From a virus, in IMG/VR virus record IMGVR_UViG_3300030103_003268, positions 1 through 64,000 of that record: a DNA stretch of 64,000 nt; one strand, 5' to 3'. The notes under the pieces were generated by a model. That model did no database searches and was not told where the DNA came from. It saw nothing but the letters and a program-made list of their open reading frames with translations. This document shows, piece by piece, positions 38,098 through 46,708 of the stretch. The position numbers and the translations under genes are program-made. Every line of letters starts with the position of its first letter. The first letter of the stretch is position 1.

Positions 38098-38288
38098 AGG
38101 ATGAAGAATTTTACTTTGAAACATTGAAAGAAATAAAGAAAATGAAAGAGCACCTAGAAGAAGAATTAGAGGACTTAGAAATCAAACTGCGTTCTCTTAA
38201 ATTAGTTAAAAGACAGATTATGGAACTTCAAGATGAAGTTGCTAAAATGCAAAAACAACCTGTTGGTATGCTTTTTACTTTGAGATGA
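38094..38288 (+). CDS. 64-residue coiled-coil protein in the polymerase insertion
   Basis: Nearly the whole protein is a Glu/Lys/Leu heptad coil (LKEIKKMKEHLEEELEDL). ATGA coupling to the previous gene. It ends four bases before the polymerase C-terminal part. It could help dimerise the split polymerase, but that is a guess. Confidence 0.6.
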   Translation: MKDEEFYFETLKEIKKMKEHLEEELEDLEIKLRSLKLVKRQIMELQDEVAKMQKQPVGMLFTLR

Positions 38289-38292
38289 TAAT

Positions 38293-39186
38293 ATGAAAGT
38301 AGTTTATGGACATACAGATTCTATCTATGTGCAGATAGATTCGGTGGAACAAGCACAAAAATCAATTAAAAAGATTGAGGCAAAAGTGCGTGAGAGTTTT
38401 CCTAATGTAATGGGATTAGACAATCATCCTGTTGTTCTTGAGTTTGAGAAGTATTATTCGGCATTGGGTGTAGGAACAACCAAAAACAGAAATGCAGGTT
38501 TAGTATCTTGGGAAGATGGAGAATGGTTAGAAAAGCCAAAGTTTAGCATGACTGGCTTTACGGCAAAGCGAGTTAGTGAAACAAAATTAGCAAAGAGAGT
38601 TCAAACTAATACTCTTAAAATGTGGGTTGAAGGTAAAACACAAGCAGAAATTGTGCAATACTTACACAGAGAATATACAACCGTTCTTGATGGGCAGATT
38701 AGCATAATGCCTCTTATTAAAAGAAGTCGTCTAAGGAAAAATCGTTTCACAGTAAAATGCCCTGAATGTAAAACACAGTATCATTTGCGTGATTGTGTTC
38801 ATTTAAAGCATGAAGTTTGTGAAAAGTGCGCTACTCCAACAAAACAATTTACTACTCTTGAGGGAAAGAAGCCGACAATTGGTTCAGGTATTGCTGGCGT
38901 TTTATATGCTTGGGAAAAGAAAGATGCTAATTTTGATGACTCTTATATTTACTTAAAAGTAAAGGGTGTAAATGATTTTTATACGCATCCTTTAACGCAT
39001 GAAAGGCGAGAAGTTGAATACATATCAGGCACAACCGCTAAGGATTTAGGCAGTTGTAGAGCAGACTTAGCCTTCTATTCGCAACAGGTTATCAAGAAGG
39101 CGGAACCCATTTTCAAGGCTATGGGATGGGACACATCGGCCATACGCACAGGAAAAATACAGTCAAGCCTTGACGAATGGTGGTGA
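38293..39186 (+). CDS. polB: Family B DNA polymerase, C-terminal part (motif C and thumb)
   Basis: 297 residues starting right at motif C: MKVVYGHTDSIYV. The first Asp of the usual D-T-D is His; the second Asp, which binds the catalytic metal, is kept. MTGFTAKRVSETKLAKRVQ corresponds to the KxY-like/thumb entrance. A CPEC...CEKC zinc site lies at residues 156-179, inside the thumb, which is unusual. The rest completes the thumb. GATGATAAT is a weak start site, so expression may depend on coupling. It must pair with the 35468 product to be active. Confidence 0.9.
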   Translation: MKVVYGHTDSIYVQIDSVEQAQKSIKKIEAKVRESFPNVMGLDNHPVVLEFEKYYSALGVGTTKNRNAGLVSWEDGEWLEKPKFSMTGFTAKRVSETKLAKRVQTNTLKMWVEGKTQAEIVQYLHREYTTVLDGQISIMPLIKRSRLRKNRFTVKCPECKTQYHLRDCVHLKHEVCEKCATPTKQFTTLEGKKPTIGSGIAGVLYAWEKKDANFDDSYIYLKVKGVNDFYTHPLTHERREVEYISGTTAKDLGSCRADLAFYSQQVIKKAEPIFKAMGWDTSAIRTGKIQSSLDEWW

Positions 39187-39190
39187 AAAT

Positions 39191-40102
39191 ATGAACACAG
39201 ATGAAAAATACGAAGCAAGAATTAACTCAATGAGGCCATTTACCTATGATTGGAAAGCAGAAGATTATGACGACCCTTCAAAACCAATTCTAAAAATTAG
39301 CAAGTCTTCTCTTGTTGGTGCGTTTGCTTGGTGCAATAAAAAATATGAATTTTCATATATTCAAAGATTGCCTCAAGACCAAACAGAAGCCATGAGAAAG
39401 GGAACAATTCTTCACAATAACCGTGAAGAATTTTTTAATGTGTTTGATATTAAGAAAGCCGAAAGTATGAATAATACTGAAGTGCTTGAGTATTGCACAT
39501 CACTTATGCCTATTGATGATTATTTTGATATTTCCTTGACTGTTGCTGCATTTGAAGCACAACGGTTTATAGAAGCAAGAAGTGAAGGAAGAGTTGATGA
39601 ATACTTACCTGTTATTAACGAGCGAATGTTTGATTGTGAAATTACTGTTCCTCAAAATGTAAGTAAGAAATATCCTTTACAAAGGGATTATGTTGTGAGA
39701 CTTCAAGGGATTATTGACCGTGTGTTTATTGAAAACGGCAAATTGATTCCGTTTGAATATAAAACAGGCGGTTGGAAAGACTCAAAGTATAGCAGTATGC
39801 GTCAAGAGATGGCTTTCTATCAAGTGATGATTGAAAATGCTCCCGAAGAAGTGCTTGAAAAACACGGCCTAACAAAAGACATGGAAGTATCTCATTGGGG
39901 TTGGTATTATCCAGCCGCTAATCACATCACTGTTGAACCAGTTAAAAAGCGGTCAATGACTGCACTTTGGGATAATATTGCTAAGTTGATTTACACTTAT
40001 GAACAAGGGGAATTTCCCACTAGTTTCTGGAGACAAACCTGTTCTAATTGGTGTTCCTTTTATGGTATTTGTCCTGCGGCACAAGAGGATGCGTGGTTAT
40101 AA
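39191..40102 (+). CDS. Cas4/RecB-like PD-(D/E)XK nuclease
   Basis: 303 residues from ATG 39191 (GGTGAAAAT upstream). The nuclease core has GTILHNNREEFF (His motif), LQGIIDRVF (Asp), PFEYKTGGW (E-x-K) and QEMAFYQ. Four Cys, one near the N-terminus (AFAWCNKKYEF) and three at the C-terminus (CSNWCSFYGICP), match the iron-sulfur cluster of Cas4/AddB nucleases. It is likely to resect DNA ends for recombination or degrade host DNA. It overlaps the next gene by one base. No CRISPR array or other cas gene is present, so an adaptive-immunity role is unlikely. Confidence 0.9.
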   Translation: MNTDEKYEARINSMRPFTYDWKAEDYDDPSKPILKISKSSLVGAFAWCNKKYEFSYIQRLPQDQTEAMRKGTILHNNREEFFNVFDIKKAESMNNTEVLEYCTSLMPIDDYFDISLTVAAFEAQRFIEARSEGRVDEYLPVINERMFDCEITVPQNVSKKYPLQRDYVVRLQGIIDRVFIENGKLIPFEYKTGGWKDSKYSSMRQEMAFYQVMIENAPEEVLEKHGLTKDMEVSHWGWYYPAANHITVEPVKKRSMTALWDNIAKLIYTYEQGEFPTSFWRQTCSNWCSFYGICPAAQEDAWL

Positions 40103-40473
40103 TGAAAGATTTAATTGAAAAGAAAGTGCTTGGAAGAAATTGGACATTCAATGAGATTTCTAATCTCAATGATACAGTAGCCAATCTATCGCAAGATATT
40201 TATTCAGAAATGTCTATTATTGAGAAATTTAAATTGGTTCAGGACTTAAGAATCAAAGACGATTATGTAGGAGCATATTTTGAAGATGTGCTTAAATTAA
40301 CAGTAATGACAGTCTTAAATGGCGAAATTGCTATGACAATCAAACAACTGCTCAATGGAGCAACAATTAATTTTGGAGGTAATACAAATGAAATTTCCGA
40401 GGGAAGTATGGGCGGGAAGCCACATCAAGAACGCCCCACAAATGAAAAGAAAAGTCGTCTTAGCGAGGAATGA
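40102..40473 (+). CDS. 123-residue hypothetical protein overlapping the primase
   Basis: ATG shares a base with the preceding stop. The helical middle (MSIIEKFKLVQDLRIKDDY) is followed by a Gly/Asn-rich, probably disordered tail whose last 28 codons overlap the primase start. Perhaps a primase partner. Function unknown. Confidence 0.6.
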   Translation: MKDLIEKKVLGRNWTFNEISNLNDTVANLSQDIYSEMSIIEKFKLVQDLRIKDDYVGAYFEDVLKLTVMTVLNGEIAMTIKQLLNGATINFGGNTNEISEGSMGGKPHQERPTNEKKSRLSEE

Positions 40474-41428
40474 CTATGCTAACTTTATTAATGCTCAAAA
40501 TAACAGGACGAATGTATATACTACGGTCTATGATTTCCAGCATTTTTCGGAGAAAGCAAAGGTAGAATCCTCAGTAATTATTGATAGAATCTTTCTTGAT
40601 TTTGATGCACATGAAGATGAATTAGATTTGGCTTGGAGGGATGTTAAAGTGGTAATGCAATTAGTCCATCAAAAAGATTATCTACATACGCTTTTCTTTT
40701 CAGGTCGTGGTTTTCATCTATTTTTGTTTGGTAAAAAAACAAATAATATGAGAAATGTGCAAACTCTTTTCCGGGAAATTAAAGCCTATTTATCATCAAA
40801 AGTTGGTAGCAAAAATAGCCTTGATGATAGAGTAGGACAAACAACGAGATTACGCCGTATTCCAAATACTGTGAATATGTCATCTTCAGATGAAAATGGT
40901 AATCCTTATTATTGCATACCCCTGACACGATTTGACCTTATGTGTGAAGTTGAAGATATTCTTGAAATTGCTAAAGAGCCACGCCTTATCCCCTTCCAAA
41001 AGGGCGGAAAAAATGAGGTCGTGTTTCCCGATGCACCCCCCATTGAGGCGGTAGAAGGCGAAGTATCGGTTCCCGATACAGTAGGAAAACTCCCAATGTT
41101 GCCTTGTTTGCATAATGCAGTAATGACGGAGAATCCCTCGCATATGGCGAGAGCATACCTTGTTTCTTGGTATCGTGATTTGCTTTCGGGCTATCGTGAT
41201 TTGTCTTCAGGACAAGAGAAAATGAAAGTGCTTGACTTAACTGTTGAAGAACTTGAAAGAGTTTTTGCTGATTCTGATTCAGTATGGCTTGATTGGGATA
41301 AAAATGAAACGAGAAAACATGCAAGATTTACAGTATTCAATAACTACAATACGCCACATTGTGATAAATTAATCAGCGAAGGATTTTGTGTAGGTAAATG
41401 TTGGAGGTATTCAAATGCTAGTAATTGA
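40388..41428 (+). CDS. Archaeo-eukaryotic primase small-subunit-like
   Basis: 346 residues from ATG 40388 (TTGGAGGTAATACAA upstream). AEP motifs: RIFLDFDAHEDE (metal Asp pair), LFFSGRGFHLFLFG (SGR-x-H) and DRVGQTTRLRRIPNTVN (motif III). A C-terminal Cys group (FCVGKCWRY) may bind metal. It makes RNA/DNA primers for the PolB. Neighbours are the Cas4-like and ERCC4 nucleases. It overlaps both adjacent genes, so translation is coupled. Confidence 0.9.
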   Translation: MKFPREVWAGSHIKNAPQMKRKVVLARNDYANFINAQNNRTNVYTTVYDFQHFSEKAKVESSVIIDRIFLDFDAHEDELDLAWRDVKVVMQLVHQKDYLHTLFFSGRGFHLFLFGKKTNNMRNVQTLFREIKAYLSSKVGSKNSLDDRVGQTTRLRRIPNTVNMSSSDENGNPYYCIPLTRFDLMCEVEDILEIAKEPRLIPFQKGGKNEVVFPDAPPIEAVEGEVSVPDTVGKLPMLPCLHNAVMTENPSHMARAYLVSWYRDLLSGYRDLSSGQEKMKVLDLTVEELERVFADSDSVWLDWDKNETRKHARFTVFNNYNTPHCDKLISEGFCVGKCWRYSNASN

Positions 41429-42104
41429 TTCAAGAGAGAAGTCCAAATTGGCTAAACTAGTTATGCAAAAAGCAAAGGGCTTAAATATACAATACGAACA
41501 GCGTTGGATTGAGATAGGCGACTATATCTACGATGATGTTTGTTTTGAAGCAAAATCAACAACCGACTTTTTAGGTTCAGTAATGACAAAAAGATTATGG
41601 ACTCAAATTGATAATATGGATAGGCACTATAAAACAAATGTAGTGATTATTCATGGTAGTCTTGATGAAGCAATTATTAATGTAGTTGAAAACTCGGAAA
41701 GCAAAATGCCCATCGGAACAAGAAGCATCATGCTCAATAATAAATTTCTCGGTGCAATTGGTAGGCTAATTCTTGATACAGATGTAAAACCAGTATGGGT
41801 TGAAACAGAAGAAGAGGCGGCTTTGATTATTACAGCAGTATGCAAAATGAAACCAATGACAAGAGATGTGATTGCACCTCAAGTATTTAAAAGATTAACT
41901 ACTGATGATTTGCGGCTAGATTTATTGTCTAGTATTAAAGGAGTATCAATTAAGAAGGCAAAAGAACTAATAAAACAATTTGGTTCTATTATGGAAATAG
42001 GTGAGTGTTCGGAATATGAACTACAAGCCATTGAAGGAATCGGAGAAACCTTAGCCAAAAGAATACTCTCCACATTAAACTCAGAAGAGAAGGTGAAAAT
42101 ATGA
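41415..42104 (+). CDS. ERCC4/XPF-type structure-specific nuclease
   Basis: 229 residues. The ERCC4 nuclease core is IDSREKSKL, IEIGDYIYDDVCFEAKS (G-D...E-x-K) and TDFLGSVMTKRLWTQID (D...RL..Q). It is followed by a tandem helix-hairpin-helix domain (SSIKGVSIKKAKELI, then LQAIEGIGETLAKRIL). This is the Hef/XPF/Mus81 nuclease module without helicase. It would cleave branched replication or recombination intermediates. It is coupled at both ends. Confidence 0.93.
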   Translation: MLVIDSREKSKLAKLVMQKAKGLNIQYEQRWIEIGDYIYDDVCFEAKSTTDFLGSVMTKRLWTQIDNMDRHYKTNVVIIHGSLDEAIINVVENSESKMPIGTRSIMLNNKFLGAIGRLILDTDVKPVWVETEEEAALIITAVCKMKPMTRDVIAPQVFKRLTTDDLRLDLLSSIKGVSIKKAKELIKQFGSIMEIGECSEYELQAIEGIGETLAKRILSTLNSEEKVKI

Positions 42105-43564
42105 ATGAAGAATATAATGAAGAAGAATACATGGAAATATTTGAAACAAACGCAGGTGTTTTCAGCGAAGCCTTGCCTAAAGTCGTTAGAGACTTTCAAT
42201 CATCAGCAGTTGAAGTATCACACTACAATGATATTCCTGCTGGTATTAGTTTCTTTAATATCCTTGGCCAAGTAGTGAAAGATTTTATCACAATTCCTAA
42301 TGGAAGAAACCATGAAGATACCCGAATCCACTTTTGTTGGGTTCAAACAAGCGGAACTGGCAAATCTACTATGTGGAACTTTGTTGGGCCAGTGGCAGAA
42401 AAAACATTTGCGATGATTAATTCTGCAAACAATCATCCTCCTTTTGTTCGTAATAATCTACCAATGAATCGTATTTTCAATACATTCGGTGTGACTGATT
42501 ATACAGATTCAGTTCTTATTGGCGGATATGATAAAGAAGTAGATGATGATGGCGAAATTGAATATCAAAGAAGGCCAGGAGTTTTAGAAGGAAATGGTCT
42601 TGCTCATTGGGATGAATTTGAATATTCAGGTATCTTTAAGCAAAGCCAGCATAAAGAAAACTCAATTGTTTATCTCAATACTTTGATGAACTCATTAGCG
42701 GGCGAATCTTGGATTATTTCTAAGGCTTTGACTTCTTTTGGTGGCATGATTATGGAATGTTTTTGTGAGCGTTCAGTATTGGCTATGACTTATCCACCTA
42801 GTAATCTTAATGATGTAATGGCTGAAAAGGGTGTTCTTCAAAGAATGCTTTTGTATGTTTGGGAAGTTCCTGAGTTTATTCAACACAAGATGCGTCTTGA
42901 ACAAATTGAGAAAGCAGGAACCGTTGAAGAAGTTAATCAACCAATTGATAAATATGCGAATGCTTTGTATAAGATTTATGAATTAACCCGTGAAAGATTC
43001 AATCAAGTCGGTGGCGACCCACTTAAAACTATGAAATATACTCAAGACTTTAATCAAGTTCTAAGACTTGAATACGAAAGTATGCGTATGTATCTTCAAA
43101 ACACCCGACCCGATGTTGCTAAAATTGCGGGTAATTTTACCACCCGTTTGATGAAGATTCTGTATAAAATGTCTGTTCTTTGTAGTGTTGCATCTGCTCC
43201 TTCAATTAAAGATAAAGACCAACAATTCATTGTTACTGGGCATAATGTCCGTCAAGCAGCAACAATTGTCCGACAGTGTTATATGACATTGGTTGATTGG
43301 CTAGAGCGAAGCCTACGAGCGAAGCGCAAGAGCATAGCCGAAAACTCGCTTGAATCAGTCTTTATGGATATTTATAACAAAATGAAGAAAGATGACGATG
43401 GTTTCGTCAATAAGACTACTCTCTTAACAGAAGTCCGAACAAAGGCTAAAAAATCAAGAGCGCAAGTGTATAGACACTTTGATGTTATTAGACACAAGTT
43501 TGAAGAACAAAAAGGGCCAAGCAATAGGACTTACATTAAGTTGATAAGGAGTGATGAAGAATGA
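42101..43564 (+). CDS. Putative replicative helicase (P-loop ATPase)
   Basis: 487 residues. Walker A QTSGTGKST (near residue 87), Walker B LAHWDEFEYSG (near 170), followed by a helical lid and a C-terminal winged helix (FVNKTTLLTEVRTKAKKSRAQ) ending RSDEE. This resembles phage helicases with N-terminal AAA+/RecA-like and C-terminal DNA-binding domains. No other candidate for the replicative helicase is present, and it follows primase and nuclease genes. The exact family (MCM-like or DUF3987-like) is not clear. Confidence 0.7.
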   Translation: MNEEYNEEEYMEIFETNAGVFSEALPKVVRDFQSSAVEVSHYNDIPAGISFFNILGQVVKDFITIPNGRNHEDTRIHFCWVQTSGTGKSTMWNFVGPVAEKTFAMINSANNHPPFVRNNLPMNRIFNTFGVTDYTDSVLIGGYDKEVDDDGEIEYQRRPGVLEGNGLAHWDEFEYSGIFKQSQHKENSIVYLNTLMNSLAGESWIISKALTSFGGMIMECFCERSVLAMTYPPSNLNDVMAEKGVLQRMLLYVWEVPEFIQHKMRLEQIEKAGTVEEVNQPIDKYANALYKIYELTRERFNQVGGDPLKTMKYTQDFNQVLRLEYESMRMYLQNTRPDVAKIAGNFTTRLMKILYKMSVLCSVASAPSIKDKDQQFIVTGHNVRQAATIVRQCYMTLVDWLERSLRAKRKSIAENSLESVFMDIYNKMKKDDDGFVNKTTLLTEVRTKAKKSRAQVYRHFDVIRHKFEEQKGPSNRTYIKLIRSDEE

Positions 43565-43788
43565 AGTGGGAAAACACATACCTAGTGTTTCAAGTTGAAA
43601 AGGGGCCAAAAGTGATTATTGATACTCTAAACACTTATGGCGACGATGGATGGGAATGTTGTTCGCAACTAATTGTTGCGAATAAGCAAATCGTGTGCTT
43701 TTTAAAGCGACGAACCGATACTGACGAGGAACCAAAGGTGAACAAGGAAGAAGAAAAGATTAGCAAACTTTGGTCTAACGGTGAATGA
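43561..43788 (+). CDS. DUF4177-like small protein
   Basis: 75 residues. The first 50 match the small beta-alpha-beta DUF4177 pattern: WENTYLVFQVEKG, then IDTLNTYGDDGWE and a final strand ending FLKRR. The tail is charged. The family's function is unknown. ATGA coupling to the helicase. Confidence 0.65.
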   Translation: MKWENTYLVFQVEKGPKVIIDTLNTYGDDGWECCSQLIVANKQIVCFLKRRTDTDEEPKVNKEEEKISKLWSNGE

Positions 43789-43789
43789 T

Positions 43790-44383
43790 ATGTCTGTATT
43801 GGCTATTGATTTGGAAACCAAAAATATGTCGTATGACATTGGTGGTTTCGGTAATACGCATATGTTTCAAGTTTCAACCGTAGCAACATGGGATGGAAAT
43901 AATGGAACGGTTTATGTTGATGAACCTGTTGAATCGTTTGCTAAGTCGGGCCATACCGTAAAGTCCCTATCCGAACTTAAATATGATTTAGATAATCATT
44001 TTCAAAAGGGAGGACTATTGTTAGGGCACAATATTAAAGGGTTTGATTTGCCTGTTCTTAGAGATGCGATGGATATTTATTGCATTAATAAGTATATCAA
44101 AGAAGAGCAATTTATTGATACTTCAAGAATCCTGTTAAAAGAACACGGTGAAAGATTTCAACTAAAAAATCTAGTTAAATGCACCATGAATGATGCTAAA
44201 TTAATGGAAAGTGCTGATGCACCTAAATTATGGAAGATGGGTCAATATGATGATGTAGTTGAGTATTGTATGAAAGATACTCAATTAGTCTATGACCTTT
44301 GGAAATACGGACAAGATAACGGTATTGTTAAAGCCTTTTCCTTAGAAAAGGGAGAACATAAAGAATTAGAGGTGATGTGGTAA
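43790..44383 (+). CDS. 3'-5' exonuclease (DnaQ/PolB-like)
   Basis: 197 residues from ATG 43790 (GGTGAATGAT upstream). Exo I AIDLETKN, Exo II LLGHNIKGFDLPVLRDA, and Exo III VEYCMKDTQLVYDLW give the D-E-D-D metal ligands. Stand-alone exonucleases of this kind trim or proofread DNA ends. This one is separate from the PolB proofreading domain, so it may serve repair or degradation. Coupled to the next gene. Confidence 0.88.
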   Translation: MSVLAIDLETKNMSYDIGGFGNTHMFQVSTVATWDGNNGTVYVDEPVESFAKSGHTVKSLSELKYDLDNHFQKGGLLLGHNIKGFDLPVLRDAMDIYCINKYIKEEQFIDTSRILLKEHGERFQLKNLVKCTMNDAKLMESADAPKLWKMGQYDDVVEYCMKDTQLVYDLWKYGQDNGIVKAFSLEKGEHKELEVMW

Positions 44384-44529
44384 TGACGACATGGGAATGG
44401 ATTGGTTTATTCTTTTTCATCAGCGTTTTAATGCTTCTATTCTTTGCCGCTTTCGGTGGAACAAATATCACCGATGAAAGCGTTGAAGAATACATGAAGC
44501 GGCTGATGGGCGAAGATAGCCAAAAGTGA
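44383..44529 (+). CDS. 48-residue membrane protein
   Basis: Starts MTTWEWIGLFFFISVLMLLF (one transmembrane helix, residues 5-25), then a charged helical tail (EEYMKRLMGED). The ribosome site is GAGGTGATGTGG. Perhaps a small lysis or membrane-adapter protein, judged by size and position only. Confidence 0.65.
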   Translation: MTTWEWIGLFFFISVLMLLFFAAFGGTNITDESVEEYMKRLMGEDSQK

Positions 44530-44533
44530 TGAT

Positions 44534-44677
44534 ATGGGATTGAAGCAAGAATGTTTCTACTGTAAAGAAAAAACAGTAGCAAGACGATTACTTGGCTTTT
44601 ATGTCGGTTCTACTGAACAGACAAAGTTATGGGAATGCCGAGCCTGTAATGCCATTTGGTCGGAAAAAACAAATTGA
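44534..44677 (+). CDS. 47-residue zinc-ribbon microprotein
   Basis: CFYC (residues 7-10) and CRAC (35-38) form a zinc ribbon. Last gene of the rightward module; its stop codon overlaps the 5' arm of the terminator. Confidence 0.65.
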   Translation: MGLKQECFYCKEKTVARRLLGFYVGSTEQTKLWECRACNAIWSEKTN

Positions 44678-44708
44678 GGGGGAGCGTATGCTCCCTCTCT
44701 TTTTTTTT
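44676..44708 (+). terminator. Strong terminator between the convergent modules
   Basis: GAGGGGGAGC-GTAT-GCTCCCTCTC (10-bp stem) followed by nine T (44700-44708). It separates the rightward replication genes from the leftward tail genes that end at 44851. The remainder of 44709-44850 holds no supported gene. Confidence 0.88.
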
Positions 44709-44850
44709 GGTTTTTCAACTTTTGTGAATTTTTTAAAAATTCATTAATCCTATTTTTTGTTCGTCCAAATGACGAGGTTTTGCTCTGGTTCAATTGCGAA
44801 CCAAGTTATAACAAACCCAAATACAAAACTTAGTAGAAATAAATAAAATA

Positions 44851-46707
44851 TCATGAAATTAACCCAGTAGTTGTTAAAGCCGTAATTAATGCATCTAACT
44901 TAGTTCTAAGATTAGTAATTTCTTGTTCTACATTAGCCAAATAAAGCCCTTGGTCTGAGGTAAATAACCCTGTTGCCGTAGGGTCTACGAAACCAGCCCC
45001 CGCAGTAGGATTAATAGCATTACCTCCTAAAGCACCAACAGATTGCCGAGTAGCGGGAGAAATACCATAAAAACCTACATTGGAACCATCATGATTTAAA
45101 CTACCATCTATTTCAATGTCTCCACCTGAACGAATACTTCCAACAACTAATCTTCCTTGAATATGTCTTCCATTACCCGTTATTCCGGTAATGTCGGTTG
45201 TAGAAACAATGTTAAAGGCAGAATAATTATTACTGCTACCTACTCCTAGATTATCATGTGCTGTATTGTCTGCATCTGCCACAGCATCATTTAAAACCCA
45301 ACCATCCTCTTGAAAGTTATTTTTAAGAAAAACCTCAATATTGTTTGTTGCATTTGCTATTTGTATTTGCAGAACTGCCCCATCATAAGTAGAGCCTTCT
45401 TTGATTCTTACTGCGCTAATACCTACCGTAGAGAAATGACTGGCATGTTCAACACTTATTCCATTTCCATTCCCCGCACCAAACAAATGACTGGCTGTTA
45501 AAATAATACTTTGATGTCTTGAAGAATCGGTATTTCTAATAAAAAATGTTCCTATTCCCCTTTGTTGTTGATTTGCTGATGAGCCATTACCTGCTCCATT
45601 CCACCCATCAATGTGAGCAATAGTGTGATAGCCAGTTGCTATATCGTCTGATAAATCTTGAAATTGGTTATACTGAACCCCATCAATTTGTATATCGCCA
45701 CTAGCCCTAATATTACCAGAAACAGTCAATTTTTCTGAAGGAGCATTTGTGCCAATACCCACATTTCCTGCATCATCAATTCTCATTCTTTCTGCTATTC
45801 CTGCATTTGCGTTATTAGTTGAAAATACTAAACTTCCATCATTAACTCCATCTGCCTCATTAACTGCGCTAATTCTTGCACCGACATAAGAAGTAGGGCC
45901 GTTAGAATCATAATTTTCTAAATCAATTCTAGCGTAATCAGTTCCCGCTGCGTTTCTTGCCCCTTCTATGCTTAGCGTTCTTGTTTGTCCCGAATCAACA
46001 CTTCTTGAAATTGCTGTATCACCTTTCACTTCTAATTTGGCTGTGGGTGCTGTTGCCCCAATACCTACTCTTGAAGATGAACCATCTACTCTCATTACTT
46101 CTGTTGATGCTCCGCCATCATTTGCTTTAAAAATAATATCCTTATCTTGCTCTAAAGCCTCAATTTCAATATCTCCAGCGTTGCTTTGAATTGTTAAACC
46201 CTCAGTATAGCCAGAATTGTCTCTACCAATGCTTAAACTGTTTTCAGTTTTATTAACAGTAAGATATTGAATACCTACATTCGCAGTTCCGTTATGGGTA
46301 ATAACCGCAATAATAGTGTCTCCTGCCGTATATTCAGGAACTTTATCAGCCGCAGTAGGGTTTCTTAAAACAACCGTTGATGTATCGGGAGTTGAGCCAT
46401 TACTATCTTCATCACTTTCAATTGGGGCAACTAGTAAATGATAACCATTTGTATGTGTTGAACTTAAGGTCAAATTATTAGCCCCAAGAACAGATAACTT
46501 TCTACCATCACGAAAAACAACTCCTGCGCTTACATCAATTTGTGTTGCGCTATCAACAGTAATGTTAAAACCACTAATTGCATAGTTTTGACCTAAACCA
46601 TGTGATAGTGCTTTAACTATCCCAGTATGGGGAAAATCTACACCATCTTCAATTTGATTTGGTGTTCCATGTGTGCTTTGTCCATAAAAGTTCGGATTAT
46701 TTACCAT
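44851..46707 (-). CDS. Tail fibre protein
   Basis: 618 residues from ATG 46707 (GGAGGTTGAGTAAT upstream). It has the repeat style of phage fibre shafts: RVGIGATAPTAKLEVKGD and NVGIGTNAPSEKLTVSGN, then repeated D-I-Q/E-I-D-G units. There are Ser/Thr/Gly/Asn-rich beta strands, and a C-terminal coiled coil (NLRTKLDALITAL) that probably trimerises. It is expected to be distal on the virion and to bind the host surface. No intramolecular chaperone domain is visible. It is the last gene of the leftward structural module. Confidence 0.8.
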   Translation of the reverse strand: MVNNPNFYGQSTHGTPNQIEDGVDFPHTGIVKALSHGLGQNYAISGFNITVDSATQIDVSAGVVFRDGRKLSVLGANNLTLSSTHTNGYHLLVAPIESDEDSNGSTPDTSTVVLRNPTAADKVPEYTAGDTIIAVITHNGTANVGIQYLTVNKTENSLSIGRDNSGYTEGLTIQSNAGDIEIEALEQDKDIIFKANDGGASTEVMRVDGSSSRVGIGATAPTAKLEVKGDTAISRSVDSGQTRTLSIEGARNAAGTDYARIDLENYDSNGPTSYVGARISAVNEADGVNDGSLVFSTNNANAGIAERMRIDDAGNVGIGTNAPSEKLTVSGNIRASGDIQIDGVQYNQFQDLSDDIATGYHTIAHIDGWNGAGNGSSANQQQRGIGTFFIRNTDSSRHQSIILTASHLFGAGNGNGISVEHASHFSTVGISAVRIKEGSTYDGAVLQIQIANATNNIEVFLKNNFQEDGWVLNDAVADADNTAHDNLGVGSSNNYSAFNIVSTTDITGITGNGRHIQGRLVVGSIRSGGDIEIDGSLNHDGSNVGFYGISPATRQSVGALGGNAINPTAGAGFVDPTATGLFTSDQGLYLANVEQEITNLRTKLDALITALTTTGLIS

Positions 46708-46708
46708 A

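Noticed and set aside
35468-39186. Intein in the polymerase
   Set aside because: Both halves have stop and start codons and no splicing motifs flank the break; the HNH gene is a separate ORF.
39191-40102. Cas4-like nuclease as part of a CRISPR system
   Set aside because: No repeat-spacer array or other cas gene in the window; such nucleases are common in viral replication modules.
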